Below are positions 1 through 5,102 of a stretch of 10,680 nucleotides of DNA, piece after piece. The notes under the pieces are model-generated. The model worked only from the letters and a program-made list of their open reading frames with translations. It did no database searches and was not told where the DNA came from. Made by a program: the position numbers and the translations under genes. Source of the stretch: Actinomycetes bacterium (lineage in GTDB: Bacteria; Actinomycetota; Acidimicrobiia; Spongiisociales; UBA5794); NCBI GenBank assembly GCA_023336855.1, contig JAMBLK010000058.1, positions 1 to 10,680 on the forward strand. The letters run 5' to 3'. Position 1 is the first letter of the stretch. Each line of letters opens with the position of its first letter.

Positions 1-25
1 GACAGCAGACAGCAGACAGCAAGAC
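1..25. repeat. Heptamer tandem repeat, GACAGCA type
   Basis: Three perfect GACAGCA units fill 1-21 and a partial AGAC follows. The array is cut by the window edge, so its true length is unknown. A diverged copy of the same motif lies at 6244-6264 (CAGTAGA, CAGCAGA, CAGCGAA), also in an intergenic gap. The stretch from 26 to 58 shows nothing recognisable. Confidence 0.8.
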
Positions 26-58
26 TACGAATCTGAAAGCGAGCGCATCGAGCGATCT

Positions 59-74
59 GGACGCGAAGCGTCCC
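59..74 (-). terminator. Small GC hairpin just 3' of the tRNA
   Basis: A perfect 6-bp stem (59-64 with 68-73) encloses a 3-base loop, GAA on the plus strand and TTC on the minus strand. It begins two or three bases after the tRNA 3' end, so it could be a terminator or a processing barrier for the tRNA transcript. No T-run follows on the minus strand, so it is not a classical intrinsic terminator. Confidence 0.3.
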
Positions 75-75
75 G

Positions 76-149
76 TGGGCCCGGCAGGACTCGAACCTGC
101 GGCCAAGCGATTATGAGTCGCCTGCTCTAACCAACTGAGCTACGGGCCC
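76..149 (-). tRNA. tRNA with CAT anticodon, probably tRNA-Ile2 (lysidine type)
   Basis: On the minus strand a 74-nt cloverleaf can be folded. The acceptor GGGCCCG (149-143) pairs with CGGGCCC (83-77). The D arm contains GCTCAGTTGGTTAGAGC, the T arm contains GGTTCGAGTCC, and the 7-nt anticodon loop CTCATAA gives anticodon CAT. The discriminator base is A (76) and CCA is not encoded. CAT can mean initiator Met, elongator Met or Ile2. The first base pair is G-C, which argues against a bacterial initiator. The anticodon arm AGGCGACTCATAATCGCTT matches my memory of E. coli tRNA-Ile2, and pairs 4-69 and 5-68 are both C-G, the acceptor bases favoured by the lysidine synthetase TilS. I therefore favour Ile2, which reads AUA after modification. 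Elongator Met is the alternative. The tRNA call itself is very secure. Confidence 0.95.
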
Positions 150-152
150 GTA

Positions 153-199
153 CCTCTCCGTCCCCGTCTCTCTTCCCCCTCTGTCTCTTCCTCCCCCTC
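153..199. other. Polypyrimidine tract in the tRNA-AIM24 gap
   Basis: Of 47 plus-strand bases only three are purines, all G (160, 166, 183). Such a tract can form unusual structures or carry a strongly biased transcript leader, but nothing shows that it does so here. It occupies the upstream side of the tRNA, where I found no convincing -10/-35 pair for the tRNA promoter. Confidence 0.5.
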
Positions 200-208
200 A
201 GGGGGAGG
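190..208. repeat. Perfect 8-bp inverted repeat (hairpin)
   Basis: CCTCCCCC (190-197), loop TCA, GGGGGAGG (201-208). The stem is perfect and purely GC-rich apart from one pair. It lies between the divergently transcribed tRNA and AIM24 genes, so it terminates neither. It could be a dispersed palindromic element or a regulatory structure. No second copy is seen in this window. Confidence 0.7.
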
Positions 209-293
209 TGCCGACGAAGGAGGCGGAGGGGGTCAGACGTGACAGGGTACCGCCCCAGAGCGAAGCACCGGAACATCTCGTGGCGTGAGTGAG

Positions 294-299
294 TAGATT
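294..299 (+). promoter_or_regulatory. Candidate -10 hexamer TAGATT for the AIM24 gene
   Basis: TAGATT fits the actinobacterial TANNNT -10 consensus. It would start a transcript near 306 and leave a leader of about 30 nt that includes the AAGGGG ribosome site. No good -35 is visible. If real, it lies downstream of the alternative GTG start at 289 and so supports the ATG at 337. Confidence 0.35.
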
Positions 300-336
300 C
301 CTGATCGGCTCATCCACGATCACAAGGGGCGCATTC

Positions 337-1023
337 ATGCAGATCAACATCGATTACCGGCCGTCCTATGCCACGGCGAAGGTCGCTCTCGATCCGGGAG
401 AGGACATCGTCGTCGAAGGCGGCGCCATGGTCGCGATGTCATCGGACCTCGAGCTGCAGACCAAGGCTCGAGGCGGCTTCCTCAAGTCGCTCGGTAGAGC
501 CACGTTCGGTGGGGAGAGTTTCTTCCTCAACACCTACTCGGCGCCGGCATCCGGTGGCATGGTGTATCTCGCCCCGGCACTCCCCGGTGATATGAAGGTC
601 CTCGAACTCTCCAACGAAACGCTCATGGTCCAAAGCGGTGGCTACATCGCGTCGTCACCGGCCCTCAACGTCGACACGAAATGGAGCGGAGCGAAGACTT
701 TCTTCGCCAGCGAGGGCCTCGTCATGTTGAAGGTCCACGGCACGGGCACGCTCATCATCTCAGCGTATGGGGCGATCGAAGAGCTCGTCCTCGGACCCGG
801 TGAGAAGTTCACCGTGGACACCGGACACCTCGTCACGTTCACCGAAGGCATGGGGTTCGACGTCCGCAAGGTCGGTGGTTGGAAGAGCACGTTGCTGAGC
901 GGCGAGGGTCTCGTTGTGGACCTCACGGGTCCGGGAACGGCGACGCTTCAGACCCGCAGCGAAGATGCGTTCCTCAGTTGGCTCATCCCCAAGCTGCCGT
1001 CCTCGAACGCGAGTCGCGCCTAG
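337..1023 (+). CDS. AIM24 family protein (TIGR00266/DUF124-like)
   Basis: The 228-residue product belongs to the AIM24 family, named after a yeast mitochondrial protein. The bacterial members have no settled biochemical role. Family hallmarks are visible: an early EGGAMVAMSSDLELQTKARG block, GGESFFLN, PGDMKVLEL, a glycine-rich GTGTLIISAYG, VDTGHLVTF, and near the C-terminus SGEGLVVDLTGPGTATLQTR. The fold is expected to be a beta-rich barrel. I see no signal peptide or membrane helix, so it should be cytoplasmic. The start at 337 is preferred over the in-frame GTG at 289 because AAGGGG (324-329) sits 7 nt before the ATG and the sequence from MQINIDYRP onward is family-like. It stands alone on its strand. 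Its TAG stop overlaps the TAG stop of the convergent gene through CTAG at 1020-1023, leaving no room for a terminator between them. The family call is strong and the function unknown. Confidence 0.9.
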   Translation: MQINIDYRPSYATAKVALDPGEDIVVEGGAMVAMSSDLELQTKARGGFLKSLGRATFGGESFFLNTYSAPASGGMVYLAPALPGDMKVLELSNETLMVQSGGYIASSPALNVDTKWSGAKTFFASEGLVMLKVHGTGTLIISAYGAIEELVLGPGEKFTVDTGHLVTFTEGMGFDVRKVGGWKSTLLSGEGLVVDLTGPGTATLQTRSEDAFLSWLIPKLPSSNASRA

Positions 1024-2639
1024 AGCGATCCCGGTCCGGCGAAGTTCACACCGGAGAGATCGGCAATCTCCCGCTTGAAGGCCGTCAGGTCGTCCGGCGA
1101 CAATTCGTTCAGGTGACGGTGCCCACATGCCCTTGCGAGGACCTGCATCAGCGCGACCGCAGATTTGAAGTAGCGGGCAAGGCGTTCGGCGGCTTCGTCA
1201 ACCGGGAGCCTGGCTCTCAAGTCCTCGCGTTGGGTCGCTATCCCAACGGGGCAGTTGTTGGTGTGGCATGCTCGCATGCCGATACAACCGATCGCCTGAA
1301 GCGCCGCATTCGAGATAGCGATCCCGTCTGCGCCAAGCGCCATGGCCTTCACGAAGTCGGCCGGCGTCCGCAGCCCACCGGTGACGATCAGCGTGACCCC
1401 GCTCGCACCGGCGCCGTCGAGGTGTCTCCTGGCGCGGGCCAGCGCCGGGATCGTCGGTACTGAGATGTTGTCGCGGAAGAGGAGCGGCGCCGATCCGGTG
1501 CCGCCTCCCCTTCCATCGAGGATCACGTAGTCGACACCCACTTCGAGCGCCGCGTCGAGATCGTCTTCGATGTGCTGTGCCGAGAGCTTGAACCCGATCG
1601 GTATTCCTCCGGTGTGATCGCGAACCTCCGCGGCGAATGCCCGAAAGTCAGCCGGTGTCTCCCAATCAGGGAACCGTGCCGGTGAAACGGCGGTCTCGCC
1701 GACCGAGATGTCGCGCACCGACGCTATCTTGGGCGTGACCTTGGCGCCGGGGAGGTGACCGCCGGTCCCGGTCTTGGCCGCCTGCCCACCCTTGAAGTGG
1801 AAGGCCTGGGACCGCTCGACAGTGCTCCACGAGAACCCGAATCTCGCCGAGGCCAGTTCGTAGAGGTACCGGCTGCTCTCGGCGTGTTCCTCGGGTAGCG
1901 CCCCACCCTCGCCGGACGCGATCGCTGTCCCGGCCCGTTCGGCGCCTCGTGCGAGAGCCGTCTTCGCTTCCTGAGAGAGCGCCCCGAACGACATGTCGGA
2001 CACGAAGATCGGGATATCGAGGTGCAGCGGCCGCTTCGCCGATGGCCCGATCGTCAGACCGGTCCCGACCGGTTCGTCATCGAGAAGTGGGGCGGTGGCG
2101 AGTTGCGCGGTCACGATCTGGAGATCGTCCCAGGAAGGGAGCTTCGATCGCGGCACCCCCATGGCAGCGGATGGTCCGTGGCTGCCGGTCCGCTTGAGTC
2201 CGTGCCCGGCAAGCTCTCTGATCATCTTGACGTTGGGTTCGTCCGGTGTCTCTGTCGGGTCCTGGTATGCGCCCTGGTACGAGTCACGGTCATAGGGTTG
2301 CGGGTTGTTGCTCGCCCACGCGGTGATCTCGTCGGTGTCCACGAAGACGGCACCGTCCTCGACCCATGCCGTGAACCGTTCGAGTCGCTCGGAATTGTCG
2401 TACTGGGAGACACCCGACCGGTACCGGTAGTCCCATCCGTGCAGTCCGCAGACGAGGTTCTCTCCTTCGATGCAGCCATCCGAGAGCAGTGCCCCACGAT
2501 GGATGCAACGCCCGTAGAGAACGGAGACGTTCTCCCCCTCTTCCCATCGCACAACGACGAGATCGACGCCACCGACCGTCACACGGTTGGGCTTCAACGG
2601 GTCGAGATCATCGAGATACGCGATCTGCTCCTGCTTCAT
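1020..2639 (-). CDS. Rieske [2Fe-2S] domain fused to glutamate-synthase-type FMN domain
   Basis: This 539-residue protein has two redox modules. Residues about 5-105 form a Rieske domain with ligands C45-x-H47 and C64-x2-H67, in the CxHRGA context seen in ring-hydroxylating oxygenases. Residues about 160-510 match the FMN-binding synthase domain of glutamate synthase: SDMSFGALS (214-222), a KTGTGGHLPG loop (289-298), GGGTGSAP (378-385), and a [3Fe-4S] cysteine set C452-x5-C458-x4-C463 in CxxxxxCHTNNCPVGIATQ. The glutamine amidotransferase domain of the large GOGAT subunit is absent, as in N-methylglutamate synthase and archaeal-type relatives, so the nitrogen donor and product are unknown. 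A plausible reading is an iron-sulfur/FMN oxidoreductase acting on a glutamate-like or imine substrate, with the Rieske centre passing electrons. GGAGGG lies 3-4 nt before the ATG. It is the last gene of a coupled operon, and its ATG overlaps the GNAT stop as ATGA. Domain calls are firm; the reaction is open. Confidence 0.93.
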   Translation of the reverse strand: MKQEQIAYLDDLDPLKPNRVTVGGVDLVVVRWEEGENVSVLYGRCIHRGALLSDGCIEGENLVCGLHGWDYRYRSGVSQYDNSERLERFTAWVEDGAVFVDTDEITAWASNNPQPYDRDSYQGAYQDPTETPDEPNVKMIRELAGHGLKRTGSHGPSAAMGVPRSKLPSWDDLQIVTAQLATAPLLDDEPVGTGLTIGPSAKRPLHLDIPIFVSDMSFGALSQEAKTALARGAERAGTAIASGEGGALPEEHAESSRYLYELASARFGFSWSTVERSQAFHFKGGQAAKTGTGGHLPGAKVTPKIASVRDISVGETAVSPARFPDWETPADFRAFAAEVRDHTGGIPIGFKLSAQHIEDDLDAALEVGVDYVILDGRGGGTGSAPLLFRDNISVPTIPALARARRHLDGAGASGVTLIVTGGLRTPADFVKAMALGADGIAISNAALQAIGCIGMRACHTNNCPVGIATQREDLRARLPVDEAAERLARYFKSAVALMQVLARACGHRHLNELSPDDLTAFKREIADLSGVNFAGPGSL

Positions 2640-3376
2640 CTTCCCTCCAGAATTGCGCGCCGATACCAGTACCGGTGCGAGACCTCATATCCCATGGAAT
2701 GGTAGAGGCCGACGGCCGAATCGTTGTCTTCAACCACCTGGAGATACGCCTGTTCCGCCCCTTCTCGATACCCGAACGAGTGGAGGGCGGACATCATCTC
2801 CGTGGCGTGGCCCCGGCGTTGTTGATCGGGCCGGACCGCCATCTCGAAGACGCCGAGAAGGTCATCGACGATGACTCCGAATCCGGCGCCAACCGATTCT
2901 GATCCGTGCTCTGACATCACGAATGATGCAGGGGATGGCACAGCCGTGATCGCTGTGATCCATGGTTGGACGAGAACTCGATCGATCCCGAGTGCGTCGA
3001 GTTCTGTTGCGATCCAGTCATCGGTGGCCGTGGGAGAAGCAACGATGTCGTCGGCCGCTTCATCCTCCTGCAAGGAGCGGGTCATAACCAGCACCGGATC
3101 CTCGAGCAAGAAGCCCCTCTGTTCGAGAGCATCGTCGATCGCCGGGTCGCACAGCGGTGTGACACGATAGAGGGGGTCGAGGCCCCGCGTCGTGTACCAG
3201 TCAGCTACCGCGTTCAGGCGTCCGTTCAGATCGTTCGGCAGAGGCCCGATCGGCACCGCCGAGTTGCGGCGTCGCGAGAAACCGTCACCGGCAGAGAGGT
3301 GCCACTCCCCCAGCATCGCCGACTCGCCAGGCAGCCAGGCAGCCGCTGCGGCGCGCTCGATGGCATCGATGCTCAT
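2636..3376 (-). CDS. GNAT-family N-acetyltransferase (double-GNAT architecture)
   Basis: At 246 residues this is longer than a single GNAT domain. The C-terminal half (about 110-246) is the active-looking domain. It has the beta4 segment GVFEMAVRP, the acetyl-CoA pyrophosphate loop Q186-R-R-G189-H-A191, and the terminal motif N218-DSAVGLYHSMGYE with a Y/W-rich end. The N-terminal half (RRRNSAVPIG near 35-44, DWYTTRGLDP, and DDALEQRGFLLEDPVLVMTR) resembles the degenerate GNAT repeat of many actinobacterial acetyltransferases. It probably shapes the substrate site. The enzyme should transfer an acetyl group from acetyl-CoA to an amine; the acceptor cannot be read from sequence. No good ribosome site precedes the ATG, which overlaps the thioesterase stop (ATGA, 3373-3376). 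Translation is therefore probably coupled. The gene ends in the same way against the Rieske-GltS gene. Confidence 0.9.
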   Translation of the reverse strand: MSIDAIERAAAAAWLPGESAMLGEWHLSAGDGFSRRRNSAVPIGPLPNDLNGRLNAVADWYTTRGLDPLYRVTPLCDPAIDDALEQRGFLLEDPVLVMTRSLQEDEAADDIVASPTATDDWIATELDALGIDRVLVQPWITAITAVPSPASFVMSEHGSESVGAGFGVIVDDLLGVFEMAVRPDQQRRGHATEMMSALHSFGYREGAEQAYLQVVEDNDSAVGLYHSMGYEVSHRYWYRRAILEGR

Positions 3377-3777
3377 GGATCGACGAGATAGGACCGAAGC
3401 TGTTCGATCATCTCGGTGGGGAACCGAATCGGCCGGCCTGCAAGATTCGTGACTGCGGCTCCGAGTTCCTGTTCGACCATCACCTCGTCGCCACGCAACA
3501 GGCGTTGATGCCAGCGAGACGTCACTCGCTTGAACTCGAGAACCTCTGTTTCGACGACGAGCTCATCGTCGGCTTCCGCCGATCGGATGAATCGTGTCGC
3601 GATGTCGGTGACGACGATCATCACGCCGTCGTCCATCATCCCCTGGAGCGTGAGACCAGACTCACGGAGCAGCTCGATCCTGGCCGCCTCGAAGTACTGG
3701 ACGTAGACGGCATGGTTGACGTGGTGGTACGGATCGAGCTCGTAGAAGCGGACCCGGATGGGGAATCGGTGTGTCAC
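3373..3777 (-). CDS. Hotdog-fold acyl-CoA thioesterase (4HBT family)
   Basis: From the GTG at 3777 the product has 134 residues, the usual size of a single-domain 4-hydroxybenzoyl-CoA/YbgC-type thioesterase. The signature RFYELDPYHHVNHAVYVQYF is clear. D15 in ELDP aligns with the catalytic Asp17 of the Pseudomonas enzyme, and HVNH replaces the commoner HVNN. The following EAARIELLRESG helix and VVTDIATRFIRSAEADDELVVET strand region also fit. It should hydrolyse an acyl- or aroyl-CoA in the cytoplasm; the chain type is unknown. A much longer frame up to 3954 would run into trmL and is rejected. Two starts compete. GTG 3777 has TAAGTT 7 nt upstream (leaderless). TTG 3786 has GGAG 8 nt upstream and adds three residues. 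The 100-bp gap up to trmL holds a CCGTATACGG palindrome (about 3842-3851) and no clear terminator. First gene of the coupled three-gene operon. Confidence 0.88.
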   Translation of the reverse strand: MTHRFPIRVRFYELDPYHHVNHAVYVQYFEAARIELLRESGLTLQGMMDDGVMIVVTDIATRFIRSAEADDELVVETEVLEFKRVTSRWHQRLLRGDEVMVEQELGAAVTNLAGRPIRFPTEMIEQLRSYLVDP

Positions 3778-3784
3778 GGCGGTC

Positions 3785-3790
3785 AACTTA
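3785..3790 (-). promoter_or_regulatory. Candidate leaderless -10 (TAAGTT) for the thioesterase operon
   Basis: Read on the minus strand, TAAGTT fits TANNNT and ends 7 nt before the GTG at 3777, the spacing expected when transcription starts at the start codon. It competes with a GGAG/TTG reading of the same bases. If correct, the three-gene operon has its own promoter separate from trmL. Confidence 0.35.
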
Positions 3791-3877
3791 CCCACTCCAA
3801 GGCCTCGCTGCGCCAAACACCTCGTTCCGCGGGCTGGTACCGCCGTATACGGGGACTGCAACCCAGGGTCCGCGGTC

Positions 3878-4333
3878 TTAGTGGAAGTCGGCCTGGCGCC
3901 AGGCCTCGTAGACCGCGATCGCCGCAGCGTTCGCGAGGTTGAGCGATCGACCACCGGGGGCGATCGGAATCCGGAGGCGTTCGGTCACGGCCGGATGCTC
4001 GAGCACCGCATCGGGGAGGCCGACAGATTCACTTCCGAAGAGCAGAGCGTCGCCGTCGGCGTAGGCAACCTCTGTGTAGAGAGTCTCAGCGTATTGGGTG
4101 AAGGCGAAGAGACGAACCGGATCGACCGCGTCGATGAACTCTTCGAACCCGTCGTGAACGTCAACGTGGGCGTACTCCCGATAATCGAGGCCGGCCCTCC
4201 GGAGCCTGGCGTCATCGAGATCGAACCCGAGCGGTCGTATCAGATGCAGACGATTCCCGGTATTGACGCACAATCGCATGAGGTTCCCGGTATTGGGAGG
4301 GATCTCGGGTTGATGGAGAACGACGTGGAACAT
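3878..4333 (-). CDS. trmL: tRNA (cytidine/uridine-2'-O-)-methyltransferase TrmL
   Basis: The 151-residue product matches TrmL (YibK), a SPOUT-class enzyme that 2'-O-methylates the wobble base 34 of certain leucine tRNAs using S-adenosylmethionine. It usually acts as a knotted homodimer. Visible motifs are PEIPPNTGNLMRLC with the NTGN at 14-17, HLIRPLGFDLDDARLRRAGLDY (30-51), the knot motif FGSESVGLP (99-107), and the C-terminal knot segment RIPIAPGGRSLNLANAAAIA (121-140) followed by VYEAWRQ. Length is near that of the E. coli enzyme (157). Start is the ATG at 4333. No ribosome site is visible, because a 14-bp tandem repeat begins only a few bases upstream. It lies 44 bp after the PD-(D/E)xK-like gene and 100 bp before the thioesterase. 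It may be co-transcribed with the former. Identification is secure. Confidence 0.96.
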   Translation of the reverse strand: MFHVVLHQPEIPPNTGNLMRLCVNTGNRLHLIRPLGFDLDDARLRRAGLDYREYAHVDVHDGFEEFIDAVDPVRLFAFTQYAETLYTEVAYADGDALLFGSESVGLPDAVLEHPAVTERLRIPIAPGGRSLNLANAAAIAVYEAWRQADFH

Positions 4334-4338
4334 CGTTC

Positions 4339-4372
4339 AGTACGGAGCACTGAGTACGGAGCACTGAGTACT
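4339..4372. repeat. 14-bp tandem repeat between two minus-strand genes
   Basis: AGTACGGAGCACTG occurs twice head to tail (4339-4352, 4353-4366), and the start of a third copy (AGTACT) follows. Each unit can be seen as two heptamers, AGTACGG and AGCACTG, and CAGT...ACTG within it is an inverted repeat that could form small hairpins. It fills most of the 44-bp gap and ends right where the trmL ribosome site should be. Confidence 0.85.
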
Positions 4373-4377
4373 CCGGC

Positions 4378-4977
4378 TCATGTCTCGCCCCTTGCGGCCT
4401 TCTCCAGGAGGAGGAGGAACGACAGGGCCGGGTCTTTCGACTGGATGGTCTGGGCCGCCGCCCAGTGTTCGCCGATCGTGCGGTGCATGAACCCCACGAG
4501 GTCACCGTGAAGCATCCACCGGTACTTCTTCCGCCGCTGAACCGGTGGTCGCGATCCGAACGCCATGAGCCTCACCCGTGCTCCCCCGGGATGCTCGGCT
4601 TCCCCGTCCTCGAGAAGCTGGTCGATCACCGCCGCGATCCTGTCGTCGGGGACGGCGCCGAACCGGTTCAAGGCCGCTCGCAAGACCTTGGGATCGCGAG
4701 CAGATGCATTCAGTTCGGCCTTCCCTTCCTTCACCTCGGCGATGATGAGATCGATGCGGTCAAGGTCAACGTCGAGGGAGGGATCTAAAGCCAGGACGGA
4801 ACCGTCGGAGGAATCGACCACACGCCCCGCTCCCGGGATCCTCAGTGCCAACATGTCCACGTCCGTGACGGTCCGGTACTCCCCATCCGCGAGCAGTTCG
4901 AGTACCGGGTACTCAGTGACCGTGAAGTACCCGTTCATGTAGAGGTACGACTGCACGAGAGCGACGGCGGTGTCCAT
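4378..4977 (-). CDS. Uncharacterised protein with PD-(D/E)xK nuclease-like core
   Basis: The 199-residue product has no experimentally named function that I can assign. Its first half looks like a restriction-endonuclease-type core: a helix VALVQSYLYMNGYFTV, the segment TEYPVLELL, then D39-V-D41 in TVTDVDMLALR, and a hydrophobic strand carrying E81-V-K83 (DLIIAEVKEGKAELN). D...ExK is the classic metal-binding arrangement. E84 and K86 extend it. The second half is mixed helical, with KDPALSFLLLLEKAARG at the end. I recall similar uncharacterised bacterial proteins with this start and end, so it is probably a conserved family. No signal or membrane segment is seen. Of two nearby ATGs (4989, 4977) I chose 4977, because TATGCT ends 7 nt before it. 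The frame back to 5097 runs into the acyl-CoA dehydrogenase leader and is unlikely. The gene is divergent from that dehydrogenase and upstream of trmL. Nuclease activity is an inference. Confidence 0.8.
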   Translation of the reverse strand: MDTAVALVQSYLYMNGYFTVTEYPVLELLADGEYRTVTDVDMLALRIPGAGRVVDSSDGSVLALDPSLDVDLDRIDLIIAEVKEGKAELNASARDPKVLRAALNRFGAVPDDRIAAVIDQLLEDGEAEHPGGARVRLMAFGSRPPVQRRKKYRWMLHGDLVGFMHRTIGEHWAAAQTIQSKDPALSFLLLLEKAARGET

Positions 4978-4984
4978 GGGCACC

Positions 4985-4990
4985 AGCATA
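4985..4990 (-). promoter_or_regulatory. Candidate leaderless -10 (TATGCT) for the PD-(D/E)xK-like gene
   Basis: On the minus strand TATGCT fits TANNNT and ends 7 nt before the ATG at 4977, with no Shine-Dalgarno between them. This is the pattern expected of a leaderless actinobacterial mRNA, and it decides the start codon. It overlaps the alternative ATG at 4989-4987. Confidence 0.45.
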
Positions 4991-5068
4991 TCGACGCCCG
5001 GGTGCGTGCTGGGTGATGCCGCAACGGTTGGGGCCGAGGGGACCCGATCGCACTTCCTCGGGACCAGA

Positions 5069-5074
5069 TAGGCT
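5069..5074 (+). promoter_or_regulatory. Candidate -10 (TAGGCT) for the acyl-CoA dehydrogenase
   Basis: TAGGCT fits TANNNT and would start transcription near 5081. That gives a leader of about 22 nt that still contains the AGGAG at 5090-5094. No convincing -35 is visible. With the minus-strand element at 4985-4990, it makes 4978-5102 a divergent promoter region. Confidence 0.35.
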
Positions 5075-5102
5075 GTGGTCGGTCGCACGAGGAGCACATC
5101 GG

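Noticed and set aside
879..1463. 194-codon plus-strand frame across the AIM24/Rieske-GltS junction
   Set aside because: It overlaps two well-supported genes, has low-complexity Arg/Gly-rich composition and no family resemblance.
1020..3777. Toxin-antitoxin or defence island reading of the GNAT and nuclease-like genes
   Set aside because: The GNAT is a full-length double-domain enzyme, not a short TacT-like toxin with an RHH antitoxin. No other defence-type gene is nearby.
3787..3954. N-terminal extension of the hotdog thioesterase to the ATG at 3954
   Set aside because: It would overlap trmL by 77 bp, encodes an Arg/Ser-rich stretch unlike the family, and better starts exist at 3777 or 3786.
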